Shown: positions 47,912 to 56,353, numbered from the stretch's first letter. The stretch: DNA of 64,000 nucleotides from Pseudomonas sp. CHM02 (GCF_000612585.1 NZ_JFCA01000002.1:124001-188000), one strand, 5' to 3'. Numbers and translations are program-made. The notes: generated by a model not told the origin, from the sequence alone.

Positions 47912-48433
47912 ATGAATGCTCGTCTGCTTGGTTTAGCCATGGTTATTGGTTTGTCGCTGCCGGTGGCAGCGCAGGCGCAGATGCTGGCGCCGGGCTTGTG
48001 GGAATTGACCACCAGCAATATGAAAGTCGATAACCAGGACCTGCCGGACCTGTCGCTGATCCTCGGTCAACTCAAGCAACAGATGACCCCTGAACAGCGC
48101 GCCATGCTCGAAAAACAAGGCATCACCATGGCGGGCAAAGGCGTGCAGGTGTGCCTGACACCGGCGCAGGTCGCCTCCGATTCGATCCCCCTGACCGACC
48201 CGCAATCGGGCTGCAAACAGGAAGTGACCGACAAGACCGGCAACCAGTGGAAATTCCGTTTCAGTTGTCCGAAAGCCCAGGGCACCGGCGTCGCCACTTT
48301 CCAGAGCCAGAAAGAATTCACCACCACCGTCAACGGCACCTTCAATGCCACCGGCATTCAGCAGAAGGGCAGCCTCGACAGCCATGCCCAGTGGCTGGGT
48401 AACGATTGCGGCACGGTCAAGCCGCGCGCCTGA
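47912..48433 (+). CDS. DUF3617 domain-containing exported protein
   Basis: 173-residue protein with a clear signal peptide (MNARLLGLAMVIGLSLPVAAQA) and a mature DUF3617 domain (LAPGLWELTTSNMKV; MTPEQRAMLEKQGI; four cysteines). Its biochemical role is unknown. The ATG at 47912 follows GGAG (47901-47904) at a good distance. Confidence 0.88.
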   Translation: MNARLLGLAMVIGLSLPVAAQAQMLAPGLWELTTSNMKVDNQDLPDLSLILGQLKQQMTPEQRAMLEKQGITMAGKGVQVCLTPAQVASDSIPLTDPQSGCKQEVTDKTGNQWKFRFSCPKAQGTGVATFQSQKEFTTTVNGTFNATGIQQKGSLDSHAQWLGNDCGTVKPRA

Positions 48434-48442
48434 CGCCACACC

Positions 48443-48472
48443 CTGTGGAGCGAGCTTGCTCGCGCCTACAGG
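48443..48472. repeat. Short single REP palindrome between convergent genes
   Basis: CTGTGGAGCGAGCTTGCTCGCGCCTACAGG is an imperfect palindrome centred on GCGAGCTTGCTCGC, the other REP subtype of this genome (compare 60.6 and 63.3 kb). It lies just after the DUF3617 gene and 12 bases before the 3' end of pyrC. Confidence 0.7.
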
Positions 48473-48484
48473 TGTTGTGTTGGG

Positions 48485-49822
48485 TCAGCGCTCAAAGTGC
48501 AGGGGCAAGCCCTGGCAACTGTCGACCACCTGGCCGTTGTGCCAAGCCAGGTGGCCGGAGACCAGCGTGGTGCTGACGCGGTGGCGAAAGCTGCGCTCGG
48601 CGAAGGGCGTCCAGCCGCAGCGGGCCAGGACCGGCTGGCTACTGACCGGCATGCCCGCAGGCTCCGGTTTGATCAACACCAGGTCGGCCCAATAACCCTC
48701 GCGTAGATAACCCCGATCCGGGATGGCGAACAGGTCGGCCACGCGGTGACTGGTTTTCGCCACCAGGGTGGTCAGCGGCAGCAGCCCATCGGCCACCAGT
48801 TCCAACAACGCCGGCAGCGCGTGCTGCACCAGGGGCAAACCCGACGGCGCTTCACGATAGCCCAACTGCTTTTGCGCCCAGCTATGCGGCGCATGGTCAG
48901 TGCCAATCACATCCAGACGATCACTCAACAAGGCCAGGCGCAGTGCGTCACGGTCGGTACGGGTCTTGATCGCCGGGTTGCATTTGATCTGGTGGCCCAG
49001 GCGGTGATAGTCGCGGTCATCGAACAACAGGTGGTGCACGCAGACTTCAGCGGTGATGCGTTTTTCCGCCAGTGGCTTGTCCTCGAACAGGCTCAATTCG
49101 CGAGCGCTGGTCAGGTGCAGCACATGCAGGCGCGTGCCAAAGCGCTGGGCCAATGTCACGGCGAACGACGACGAGCGATAACACGCCTCGGCATCCCGGA
49201 TCAGCGGGTGGGCCACGGGTGGAATCTTGTCGCCGAAGCGCTCGCGCAGGCGCTGTTCGTTGGCCAGGATGCTCGGCGTGTGTTCGCAGTGGGCCAGCAG
49301 AATGGTGGGCACTTCGGCAAACAGCCGCTCCAGGATCTGTGGGTCATCCACCAACATGTTGCCGGTGGAGGCGCCCATGAACACTTTGACCCCGGCCACT
49401 TCGCGCGGATCGAGGGCGGCGACGGTGTCGAGGTTGTCGTTGCTCACGCCGAAGTGGAAGGCATAGTTGGCCACCGAGTGCAGGGCGGCGCGGCGCTTTT
49501 TGTCGGCCAGGGCTTCCAGGGTCAGGGTGGCGGGGCTGGTGTTGGGCATGTCCATGAAGCTGGTGATGCCGCCAGCCACCGCTGCACGGGATTCGCTGTA
49601 GAAGCTGCCTTTGTCCGGTGCGCCAGGTTCGCGAAAGTGCACCTGGTCATCGATCATGCCCGGCAGCAGCCACTGGCCTTGGGCGTCGATGGCCATTGGC
49701 GCGTTGCAGTCCTCGATGCTGCTGGCGATCTTCTCGATCCGGCCGTTGGCGACCAGCACATCAGCGTCGAATTCCTGGCCTTCGTTCACCAGGCGGGCAT
49801 TGCGAATCAGCAGGCGGCTCAT
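48485..49822 (-). CDS. pyrC: Dihydroorotase, zinc-regulated paralogue (PyrC type I)
   Basis: 445-residue amidohydrolase of pyrimidine synthesis. Metal-site segments: DDQVHFREPG (residues 58-67), GVKVFMGAS (carboxylated lysine), LLAHCEH, LHVLHLTSARE and DVIGTDHAPHSW. The first histidine of the usual HxH pair is a glutamine (Q60-V-H62), so the metal site differs from the classical enzyme. It ends a Zur-type operon and should stand in for a zinc-dependent dihydroorotase during zinc shortage. It starts 3 bases after the carbonic anhydrase gene. Confidence 0.92.
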   Translation of the reverse strand: MSRLLIRNARLVNEGQEFDADVLVANGRIEKIASSIEDCNAPMAIDAQGQWLLPGMIDDQVHFREPGAPDKGSFYSESRAAVAGGITSFMDMPNTSPATLTLEALADKKRRAALHSVANYAFHFGVSNDNLDTVAALDPREVAGVKVFMGASTGNMLVDDPQILERLFAEVPTILLAHCEHTPSILANEQRLRERFGDKIPPVAHPLIRDAEACYRSSSFAVTLAQRFGTRLHVLHLTSARELSLFEDKPLAEKRITAEVCVHHLLFDDRDYHRLGHQIKCNPAIKTRTDRDALRLALLSDRLDVIGTDHAPHSWAQKQLGYREAPSGLPLVQHALPALLELVADGLLPLTTLVAKTSHRVADLFAIPDRGYLREGYWADLVLIKPEPAGMPVSSQPVLARCGWTPFAERSFRHRVSTTLVSGHLAWHNGQVVDSCQGLPLHFER

Positions 49823-49825
49823 GGT

Positions 49826-50386
49826 TCAGAACTCGTTTTGCAAGGCTTTGTAGCCACGCACCAGATCGACGTTGGTACGCGCCACGTCTTCGGAAAACTC
49901 CGAGGCGCTCACACTCACTGGCGGGAATTGCGACAGGTCGGTGTTGGGCCCGATGCGGGTGGTGGAGGGCACATAGAAGGCAGCAGGCAAGTCGCGACCG
50001 TCGACCACCGAGTTGTGGCGCACCACACAGCCGTGGCCCACGGCGCAATTGAACAGCACGCTGTTGAAGCCGATGAACACGCGGTCGCCAACCGTGCAGG
50101 GGCCGTGCACGATGGAGCGGTGCGCAATCGAGGTGAATTCGCCGATAGTCACCGCCGCACCAGACTTGGAGTGGATGACCACGCCGTCCTGGATATTGGA
50201 GTTGGCGCCGATGGTGATCGGGTCCATGGCGCCGCTGGCGTCGACTTCGTCGGCACGGATCACCGCGTAGGGGCCGACGAAGACGTTCTCGCCGATGATG
50301 ACCTTGCCGCAGATGATTGCGGTCTTGTCGACGTAGGCCGATTCGGCAATCACTGGCAGATCGCCGGAAGGGTTCTTGCGGATCAT
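49826..50386 (-). CDS. Gamma-class carbonic anhydrase-like protein
   Basis: 186-residue left-handed beta-helix protein with the hexapeptide repeats (IICGKVIIGENVFVGPYAVIRADE) and the three histidines expected for metal binding (GVVIHSK, SIAHRSIVHG). Gamma carbonic anhydrases can use iron or cobalt, which fits a zinc-sparing role in this operon. The ATG at 50386 overlaps the hisI stop as ATGA. Confidence 0.88.
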   Translation of the reverse strand: MIRKNPSGDLPVIAESAYVDKTAIICGKVIIGENVFVGPYAVIRADEVDASGAMDPITIGANSNIQDGVVIHSKSGAAVTIGEFTSIAHRSIVHGPCTVGDRVFIGFNSVLFNCAVGHGCVVRHNSVVDGRDLPAAFYVPSTTRIGPNTDLSQFPPVSVSASEFSEDVARTNVDLVRGYKALQNEF

Positions 50387-50796
50387 GCGCAGGGCTCCGT
50401 GAGGATGTGAACGTAGTCGCCATCGATAGCGTTGTAGAAACAGGTGGGCCGCCCGGTGTGGCACGCCGGGCCTTGCTGGTCGACGATCAGCAGCACCGCG
50501 TCGCCATCACAATCGAGCCGCGCCTCCACTAACTGCTGCCAGTTGCCCGAGGTTTCGCCCTTGCGCCACAAGTGCTGGCGCGAGCGCGACCAGTAGCAGA
50601 CTTGCCCGGTGGCCAGGGTTTCCTTGAGGGCCTGGCGGTTCATCCAGGCCAGCATCAGCACCTCGCCGCTGCCGTGTTGCTGGGCGATGGCGGCGATCAG
50701 TCCATCGCTGTTCCATGGCAATGCGTCGAGGACGTGTTCGAGTGGAAAGCGGCTGCCGACGGCAGCCCCTTCCAGGTCGAGCATGCTCAAGGTCAT
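50383..50796 (-). CDS. hisI: Phosphoribosyl-AMP cyclohydrolase paralogue (HisI)
   Basis: 137-residue enzyme of histidine synthesis, with LMLAWMNRQAL, the WSRSRQHLWRKGETSGNWQ segment, and the metal sites LDCDGDAVLL and ACHTGRPTCFY. HisI needs zinc and magnesium; Pseudomonas often has a second copy under Zur, and this is most likely that copy. It overlaps the upstream binding-protein gene and the downstream carbonic anhydrase gene by 4 bases each. Confidence 0.9.
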   Translation of the reverse strand: MTLSMLDLEGAAVGSRFPLEHVLDALPWNSDGLIAAIAQQHGSGEVLMLAWMNRQALKETLATGQVCYWSRSRQHLWRKGETSGNWQQLVEARLDCDGDAVLLIVDQQGPACHTGRPTCFYNAIDGDYVHILTEPCA

Positions 50797-51686
50797 GGCT
50801 TGGATTTTTCAGGTGAGCTTAGGGCCGCGCACAGGGTGTTGAGGTTGTATTCGAACAGCCCGGCAAACGTGCTGGCCGGGCCTTCTGCGGCGAGAGCGTC
50901 GGAGTACAGCGTGCCGCCGATCTGAGCACCGCTTTCGTCAGCGATCTGCTGGAGCAGGCGCGAATCCTTGATGTTTTCCATGAACACCGCTTTGACTTTG
51001 TCTTTGCGGATCTGGGTGATCAGTGCGGCGACTTCGGCGGCGGACGGCTCACGTTCGGTGGACAAGCCTTGTGGCGCGAGGAACTGAATGCCATAGGCCT
51101 GGCCCAGGTAGCCAAAGGCGTCATGGGACGTGACGATGCGGCGATTGCCCGCTGGCAGTGCGCCGAATTTGGTCTTGGCTTCGGCGAGCAGACGGTAGAT
51201 TTCTTTCAGGTAGGCCTGACTGTTGCGCAGGTAGTCAGCCTTGTTGGCCGGGTCCGCGGCCACCAGCGCCTTGGTGATGTTGTTCACGTAGATTTCGGCG
51301 TTGGCCAGGTTATGCCAGGCGTGCGGGTCGGGGATGGTTTCGCCGTCCTCTTCCATGGTGTGGGAGATCACGCCTTTGCTGGCGGTAACCACCGTGGCCT
51401 TGGTTTCGGTGCTGGTCACCAGTCGGTCCAGCCACGGCTCGAACCCCAGGCCGTTCTTGATGATCACCTTGGCCTTGAGCAGCGCCTTGGCGTCGTCGGG
51501 TGTTGGCTCGTAGGTATGGGCGTCGGCGTCGGGGCCGACCATGTTGCTGATCTGGATGTGATCGCCACCGATCTGGTGAGTGATGTCATCGAGAATACTG
51601 AAGCTGGTTACCACTTGGAGTTTGTCTGCGGCCTGAGCCGTCGATAACGACAGGACTAGACTGAACAGCACGAGTAGAGCGCGCAT
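50793..51686 (-). CDS. Metal ABC transporter substrate-binding protein (ZnuA-like)
   Basis: 297-residue periplasmic protein with signal peptide MRALLVLFSLVLSLSTAQA. Metal ligands are readable in GPDADAHTYEPTPDDAK, DPHAWHNLANAEIYV and TSHDAFGYLGQAYGI. The long His-rich loop of classical ZnuA is missing. The permease and ATPase genes are just upstream. ATG 51686 has GAGGTG 8 bases before it; ATG 51701 overlaps the permease stop as ATGA and is the alternative. A much longer open frame upstream is in the wrong frame relative to the permease and is not used. Confidence 0.92.
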   Translation of the reverse strand: MRALLVLFSLVLSLSTAQAADKLQVVTSFSILDDITHQIGGDHIQISNMVGPDADAHTYEPTPDDAKALLKAKVIIKNGLGFEPWLDRLVTSTETKATVVTASKGVISHTMEEDGETIPDPHAWHNLANAEIYVNNITKALVAADPANKADYLRNSQAYLKEIYRLLAEAKTKFGALPAGNRRIVTSHDAFGYLGQAYGIQFLAPQGLSTEREPSAAEVAALITQIRKDKVKAVFMENIKDSRLLQQIADESGAQIGGTLYSDALAAEGPASTFAGLFEYNLNTLCAALSSPEKSKP

Positions 51687-51697
51687 CGGGAAACACC

Positions 51698-52564
51698 TCA
51701 TTGGGATGACAGCAAGGGCGGGCGGCGCAGCAAGCCGTGCACCGGACCGAAGACCACGGACAGCAGATACCCGGCGCCTGCCACCAGCACGATGGCCGGG
51801 CCGCTGGGCAGCGAGTAGTAGAACGACAGCAACAAACCCAGCCATACCGACAGGCATCCCAGCACTGCCGATACCGCGATCAACACCGGCAGGCGCCGGC
51901 TCCAGAAACGTGAAGCAATGGCCGGCAACATCATCAACCCCACCACCATCAACGCGCCGATCGCCTGGAAACCGATCACCAGGTTCAGCACCACCAGGGT
52001 CAGGAACAAACCGTGGGCCAAGGGGCCGAGACGGCTGACGGTCTGCAGGAACAGGGGGTCGAGGGTGTCCAGCAGCAGCGGTTTGTAGATCGCGGCCATG
52101 GCGATCAGGCTGAAGCCGGAGACCCAGAGCATGCCGGTGAGGGTGGTTTCGTCCACGGCCAGGGCGGAGCCGAACAGCAGGTGGAGCAGGTCCAGGCGTT
52201 TGCCGGCGAGGCCAAGGATCAGCACGCCGGCGGCGAGGGAGATGGGGTAGATGGCCGCGAGGCTGGCATCTTCGCGTAGGCCGGTACGGCGGGTGATCCA
52301 CGCGGACAGGCCGGCCATGCTCAGGCCGGCGCCGAGGCCGCCGATGGTCAGGGCGGGCAGGCTGAGGCCGGCGAACCAGAAGCCAAGCGCAGCGCCGGGC
52401 AGGATGCCGTGGGCCACGGCGTCACCGATCAGGCTCATGCGGCGCAGGATCAGGAACACTCCCAGCGGCGCAGTGCTGCAGGCCAGTACCAGCCCGCCGA
52501 TCAATGCACGGCGCATGAACACGAAGTCGAGGAAGGGCATCCACAGGTGGGAAGCGAAGTGCAT
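51698..52564 (-). CDS. Metal ABC transporter permease (ZnuB-like)
   Basis: 288-residue inner-membrane permease of the ABC-3 family with about eight helices; signature segments LILRRMSLIGDAVAHGILPGAALGF and VGFQAIGALMVVGLMMLPAIASRF (read with one leading residue varied: VIGFQAIGALM). It overlaps the ATPase gene by one base and is followed by the binding protein, forming a complete zinc/manganese-type importer. Confidence 0.93.
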   Translation of the reverse strand: MHFASHLWMPFLDFVFMRRALIGGLVLACSTAPLGVFLILRRMSLIGDAVAHGILPGAALGFWFAGLSLPALTIGGLGAGLSMAGLSAWITRRTGLREDASLAAIYPISLAAGVLILGLAGKRLDLLHLLFGSALAVDETTLTGMLWVSGFSLIAMAAIYKPLLLDTLDPLFLQTVSRLGPLAHGLFLTLVVLNLVIGFQAIGALMVVGLMMLPAIASRFWSRRLPVLIAVSAVLGCLSVWLGLLLSFYYSLPSGPAIVLVAGAGYLLSVVFGPVHGLLRRPPLLSSQ

Positions 52565-53232
52565 CAGGCCACCTGCATCTGAGGTTGCGGGCGGATCAGT
52601 TCTTTACTGGGCCCGAAGACGCAGCCGGTGCTTTTGATCTGCACCACTTGCTGGGTGTGATGGCGCACGGACGCGAGGTCATGGCAGACGACGATCAGCG
52701 TGCGGCCCTGGTCGTGCCAGGCATGGATGTGTTTCCAGCACAGCGCCTGGCCTTCTTCATCGAGGGCGGCGTGGGGTTCGTCGAGCAAGAGCACCGGCGC
52801 TTCGGCCAGGCTCATGCGGGCGAGCAGGGCGCGTTGCAACTCGCCACCGGACAAGGCCATCAACGGGCGGCGCTCCAGGCCGCTGAGGCACCAGTCCTCC
52901 AAAACCGCTTCAAGGCGCTGGCTGCGTTGCTGCGGGGAGAGTTGGGTGCCCCAGAAACCGGCGGCGACCAGTTCCTGCAGGCTGATCGGGAACTGGCGGT
53001 CCAAGTGCTGCTGCTGAGGCAGGAACGACAGGCCGCCACGGCGTGGAACATCCACCGTGACTTTGCCAGCCAGCGGCTTTTGCAGGCCGGCGATGACTTT
53101 GAGCAGGCTGCTTTTGCCGGTGCCGTTGGCGCCGATGATGCCGGTAAGGCTGCCTTTTTCCAGGGTGAGGTCTATGGCTGGCGTCAGCGGTTGACCCGGG
53201 GCGCCCCAACGCAAAGCGGTGCAGGTGATCAT
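52564..53232 (-). CDS. Metal ABC transporter ATP-binding protein (ZnuC-like)
   Basis: 222-residue ATPase with Walker A GANGTGKSS (about 34-42), the signature LSGGELQRALLARM, Walker B PVLLLDEPHAALDE and the switch His in VVCHDLAS. It overlaps folE2 by 4 bases and the permease by 1 base, so the transporter is cotranscribed with folE2 from the Zur-box promoter. This is probably a second zinc importer next to the main znuABC elsewhere. Confidence 0.93.
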   Translation of the reverse strand: MITCTALRWGAPGQPLTPAIDLTLEKGSLTGIIGANGTGKSSLLKVIAGLQKPLAGKVTVDVPRRGGLSFLPQQQHLDRQFPISLQELVAAGFWGTQLSPQQRSQRLEAVLEDWCLSGLERRPLMALSGGELQRALLARMSLAEAPVLLLDEPHAALDEEGQALCWKHIHAWHDQGRTLIVVCHDLASVRHHTQQVVQIKSTGCVFGPSKELIRPQPQMQVA

Positions 53233-54125
53233 GCAGGGTTTCTCGTCCAGCGGCTTTCAGCCACGGCATCGTGCGCGTGCAGGCTTTCGGCGTGGATCAC
53301 TTTCAGGTGGAAGGCTTTGACGGCATCCGAGCGTTTCAAGGCGAGGTTCAGGCGGCGGGCGGCGTCTTCGCAGAACATCAGGTTCTGCCCATTGGCCAGG
53401 GCGAAGGCTTGTTCGTCCGCGCGTTTTACAGCGGTTTGTACGGCGGTGCCGAGGGCGGCTTCGACGTCATCTATCAGGTCAGTGATGGGCAGGCGGGGTT
53501 GTTCGCCGTCCAATGCGATCAGCAGTTGTGCGCTGCTGCGCTGGCTGTGGGGCGTGGCGACGATGCCGTTGGTGCTGCCAAGCCAGGTCAATACGTCTTC
53601 ATGTTGCAACGGTGTATTGGCGAAGTCTTCGAGAAATTGCTGTTGAATCAATTGCCTGGCGAGTGCAGCCGAGCAAGGGCACGTCGAGGAATAAGTAACG
53701 TCAATTTTTAGTTCCACGTGGAACATCTGGTTTTCCAGACGCGCTTCGATGCTCACCGGATAGCCTTTCCAACCGGCCAGCGGACTGACCAGCGCCGGGC
53801 GTTTGAGCAGCAAATCGGTGTGGATACGCAGGTAGGCGTTATTAGATAAACCTTCATGACTGTCGAGAAAACGCTGCAGTACATTACGCAGAAGTGCAGG
53901 CGTCAGCGGTTGCTGGTCGAGCATCTCCAGCGCCAGGTACAGGCGTGACATATGAATGCCACGGGCAGTGCCATCGTCCAGGCTCACCCCGGCATCGGCG
54001 GTGGCGGTGAGGCGCTGGCCGCCGATGAGAATCGGCAGGGCGATGCCGCACATGCCTACCCAGTCGAGTGGCAAGGCTTGGCGTGAAGCCTGCGCGGCGA
54101 TATCCGGCAGAGTCAGCGCATTCAT
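53229..54125 (-). CDS. folE2: GTP cyclohydrolase FolE2 (zinc-independent type IB)
   Basis: 298-residue enzyme that makes 7,8-dihydroneopterin triphosphate, replacing the zinc enzyme FolE when zinc is scarce. Family signatures: LDWVGMCGIALPI, ARGIHMSRLYLAL, YSSTCPCSAALAR (catalytic cysteine region near 145-150) and RSSAQLLIALDG. It is the first gene of the minus operon, 30 bases downstream of a Zur box. A parS-like palindrome lies within its codons at 53710-53725. Confidence 0.96.
   Translation of the reverse strand: MNALTLPDIAAQASRQALPLDWVGMCGIALPILIGGQRLTATADAGVSLDDGTARGIHMSRLYLALEMLDQQPLTPALLRNVLQRFLDSHEGLSNNAYLRIHTDLLLKRPALVSPLAGWKGYPVSIEARLENQMFHVELKIDVTYSSTCPCSAALARQLIQQQFLEDFANTPLQHEDVLTWLGSTNGIVATPHSQRSSAQLLIALDGEQPRLPITDLIDDVEAALGTAVQTAVKRADEQAFALANGQNLMFCEDAARRLNLALKRSDAVKAFHLKVIHAESLHAHDAVAESRWTRNPA
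53710..53725. promoter_or_regulatory. parS-like ParB-binding site inside folE2
   Basis: AGTTCCACGTGGAACA contains the perfect 14-base palindrome GTTCCACGTGGAAC and differs from the Pseudomonas parS consensus TGTTCCACGTGGAACA at one terminal base. It encodes residues around MFHVEL of FolE2 on the minus strand. It is the only such site I found in the window. Confidence 0.8.
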
Positions 54126-54155
54126 GAGCAGGTCCGTCGTTGGAAATAAAAAGAC

Positions 54156-54173
54156 ATGTTATATTATAACTAT
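54156..54173. promoter_or_regulatory. Zur box between divergent folE2 and amiC
   Basis: ATGTTATATTATAACTAT carries the palindrome GTTATATTATAAC of the gammaproteobacterial Zur consensus. It lies about 30 bases upstream of folE2 and 80 bases upstream of amiC, so Zur-Zn could repress both directions. Confidence 0.85.
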
Positions 54174-54253
54174 TAAATCGACGATGATTTTTCTGCTCCA
54201 GCCTTTTTTCAGTCATGTCGAGTAGGGACGCTCCTTCATTTGCGGTATTTGTC

Positions 54254-55456
54254 ATGCACAGACGTCAGCTCCTTAACCTGCTTCTGGCCAGTCCTCTTTT
54301 CACACTGCCGTTTGCAGCCCACGCCACACAGATACGCAACGCCCGTCTGTGGCGCTCGGACGACAAGCTGCGGCTGGTGTTCGACCTCAGCGGCCCGGTG
54401 CAATACAAGACCTTCACCTTGAGCGCGCCGGAACGCCTGATCATCGACCTGAGTGGCGCCGGGCTCAGTGGTGATTTCTCTCAACTGGCGCTGACGAACA
54501 GCGGCATCACGGCGATCCGCTCCGGGCATTTCGGCAAAGGCGACACGCGCATCGTGCTCGACCTGGCCGCGCCGATGCAGCTCAACAGCTTTGTATTGCC
54601 GCCCCAGGATGGCCAGGGTCATCGCCTGGTGCTGGACCTGACCAGCGCCACCCAGGCGCCTCGCCAAATCGCCGCCGAGCCTGCGCCGCTCGTGGATAAG
54701 GCGCACCCCAAGCGCGACATCATTGTGGTGGTCGATCCTGGCCACGGCGGCAAGGACCCTGGTGCGGTCGGCTCCAAGGGCCAGCGCGAAAAAGACGTGG
54801 TGCTGTCCATCGCTCAACTGTTGGCCAAACGCTTGAAGCGCGAGAAGGGCTTTGACGTAAAATTGGTGCGCAACGACGACTTCTTCGTGCCGCTGCGCAA
54901 GCGCGTGGAGATTGCCCACAAGCACAACGCCGATATGTTTATCTCGGTGCATGCGGATGCGGCACCACGGATCACTGCGTCGGGTGCTTCGGTGTATGCC
55001 TTGTCCGAAGGCGGCGCGACTTCAGCCACCGCACGCTTCATGGCGCAGCGGGAAAACGGCGCCGATCTGCTCGGCGCCACCAGCCTGCTCAATCTGAAGG
55101 ACAAGGACCCGATGCTGGCAGGGGTCATTCTGGATATGTCGATGAACGCCACCATCGCCTCCAGCCTGCAACTGGGCAACTCGATCCTGGGCAGCCTGGA
55201 AGGCATCACCAGCCTGCACCAGAAGCGCGTGGAGCAAGCGGGATTCGCGGTGCTCAAGTCACCGGACGTGCCGTCGATCCTGGTGGAAACCGGGTTTATC
55301 TCCAATGCGCGTGACAGTGCGCGCCTGGTTACCGCGCGGCATCAACAGGCGGTTGCCGATGGTTTGTTCGAAGGCCTGAAAAAATACTTCCAGAAGAACC
55401 CGCCGATGAACAGCTATATGGCGTGGGTGCAGGAACAGAAGAACAGTCAGGTCTAA
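54254..55456 (+). CDS. amiC: N-acetylmuramoyl-L-alanine amidase (AmiC type, zinc-regulated)
   Basis: 400-residue periplasmic amidase that cuts the stem peptide from peptidoglycan during cell separation. The N-terminus MHRRQLLNLLLASPLF has a twin-arginine pair, as in AmiA/AmiC exported by Tat. An AMIN domain (about 28-130) is followed by an amidase_3 domain with zinc ligands in VVDPGHGGKDPG, QREKDVVLS and ISVHADA, and the catalytic Glu in ILVETGFISN. ATG 54215 would extend the N-terminus by 13 residues and is possible. Its placement by the Zur box suggests it compensates for zinc-starved amidases. Confidence 0.93.
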   Translation: MHRRQLLNLLLASPLFTLPFAAHATQIRNARLWRSDDKLRLVFDLSGPVQYKTFTLSAPERLIIDLSGAGLSGDFSQLALTNSGITAIRSGHFGKGDTRIVLDLAAPMQLNSFVLPPQDGQGHRLVLDLTSATQAPRQIAAEPAPLVDKAHPKRDIIVVVDPGHGGKDPGAVGSKGQREKDVVLSIAQLLAKRLKREKGFDVKLVRNDDFFVPLRKRVEIAHKHNADMFISVHADAAPRITASGASVYALSEGGATSATARFMAQRENGADLLGATSLLNLKDKDPMLAGVILDMSMNATIASSLQLGNSILGSLEGITSLHQKRVEQAGFAVLKSPDVPSILVETGFISNARDSARLVTARHQQAVADGLFEGLKKYFQKNPPMNSYMAWVQEQKNSQV

Positions 55457-55821
55457 CAACCCGTTATACGGCTGCAGGTGAATTTGGCGCTGGCGCCACC
55501 CGAACTGGAAAACCGGTTGAGGGTGGTCCAGCCCACACGCCGCGTGTAGCCGACCCACGCCTCACCGTCCGACGCCAACCCGGTAAAGAACGTCAGTTGC
55601 CCGTAGCGGCTGTTGGTCTGTGCCCAATAGCGTTTGCCGATCACCTCGTACCCGCGCAAATACGTGGTGCTGCCGACCGTCGCCACACTGTAGGCATTGC
55701 CCAGGGGATCGACGCAGGCCAGCAGATTGGCGCTGCGCGTGCAGTTGGCCAGCAGGTTGGGTACCTGTGCGCAGGCCGTTCCGGCCGTTGCCAATAACAG
55801 GGCGCACACCAGGTATTTCAT
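55453..55821 (-). CDS. Small secreted protein with four cysteines, unknown function
   Basis: 122-residue protein with a signal peptide (MKYLVCALLLATAGTACA) and a mature part that has four cysteines, at the start (NCTRSANLLAC) and the end (FTCSRITGC). I do not recognise the family. It starts 80 bases from the Zur box at 55.9 kb, divergent from dksA2, and its 3' end overlaps the amiC end by 4 bases. It may therefore be a zinc-starvation-induced periplasmic protein. Confidence 0.8.
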   Translation of the reverse strand: MKYLVCALLLATAGTACAQVPNLLANCTRSANLLACVDPLGNAYSVATVGSTTYLRGYEVIGKRYWAQTNSRYGQLTFFTGLASDGEAWVGYTRRVGWTTLNRFSSSGGASAKFTCSRITGC

Positions 55822-55898
55822 CGGATTTCTCGTGGCGGGGAAGTGTTCAAGCATTGCGCCCTTCGTCGAGGTGAGCAAGAGGGGATTGGCTTATTTGT

Positions 55899-55917
55899 AT
55901 TGTTATACTATAACATT
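55899..55917. promoter_or_regulatory. Zur box between dksA2 and the small secreted protein gene
   Basis: ATTGTTATACTATAACATT contains the perfect 15-base palindrome TGTTATACTATAACA apart from its central base. It lies 31 bases upstream of dksA2 and about 80 bases upstream of the divergent secreted protein gene. It is the best Zur site in the window. Confidence 0.9.
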
Positions 55918-55948
55918 AAAACACAGCCTGACCCGTGAACCGCTCCCC

Positions 55949-56353
55949 ATGACCGAACAAGACCTGCTGGCCCAGCCGCCTGCCGACTACATGAATGAAG
56001 CCCAGCAAGGGTTCTTCCGTGAGTTGCTGCTGACCCAGCGCAATGAGCTGCAAGCACGTATCGACGCCGAGTTCCTGGCGTTGCGTGAACAGGAAACCAA
56101 CAGCGACCCGGCCGATGTGGGCAGCGCCGAAGAACAGCGCCAATGGCAACTGCGCCTGCTCGAGCGGGAAAAGAAGCTGTTGGACAAGATCGACGACGCC
56201 CTGGAATTGCTGGCCCGTGGTGAATACGGCTGGTGCCGCGAAACCGGTGAGCCCATCGGCCTGCACCGCCTGCTGCTACGTCCCACCGCCACCCTGTGTA
56301 TCGAAGCCAAAGAACGTGAAGAGCTGCGCGAACGCCATAAACGGGCGATTTGA
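55949..56353 (+). CDS. dksA2: DksA2, zinc-independent DksA paralogue
   Basis: 134-residue RNA polymerase-binding factor that works with ppGpp. A coiled coil with the DPADVGSAEEQRQWQLRLLEREK segment leads to the C-terminal globular domain. The four zinc cysteines of DksA are reduced to two: C96-RE-T99 and C117-IE-A120, as described for P. aeruginosa DksA2. It would replace DksA when zinc is missing. The ATG at 55949 gives the usual length; longer frames extend through the Zur box and are wrong. Confidence 0.95.
   Translation: MTEQDLLAQPPADYMNEAQQGFFRELLLTQRNELQARIDAEFLALREQETNSDPADVGSAEEQRQWQLRLLEREKKLLDKIDDALELLARGEYGWCRETGEPIGLHRLLLRPTATLCIEAKEREELRERHKRAI

Noticed and set aside
48746-50410. 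554-codon open frame antisense to pyrC and the carbonic anhydrase
   Set aside because: It spans two clearly real minus-strand genes and shows no domain.
51702-52301. Long N-terminal extension of the zinc-binding protein frame
   Set aside because: The extension is Pro/Arg-rich shadow of the permease gene in another frame; the real protein begins with a signal peptide at 51686 or 51701.
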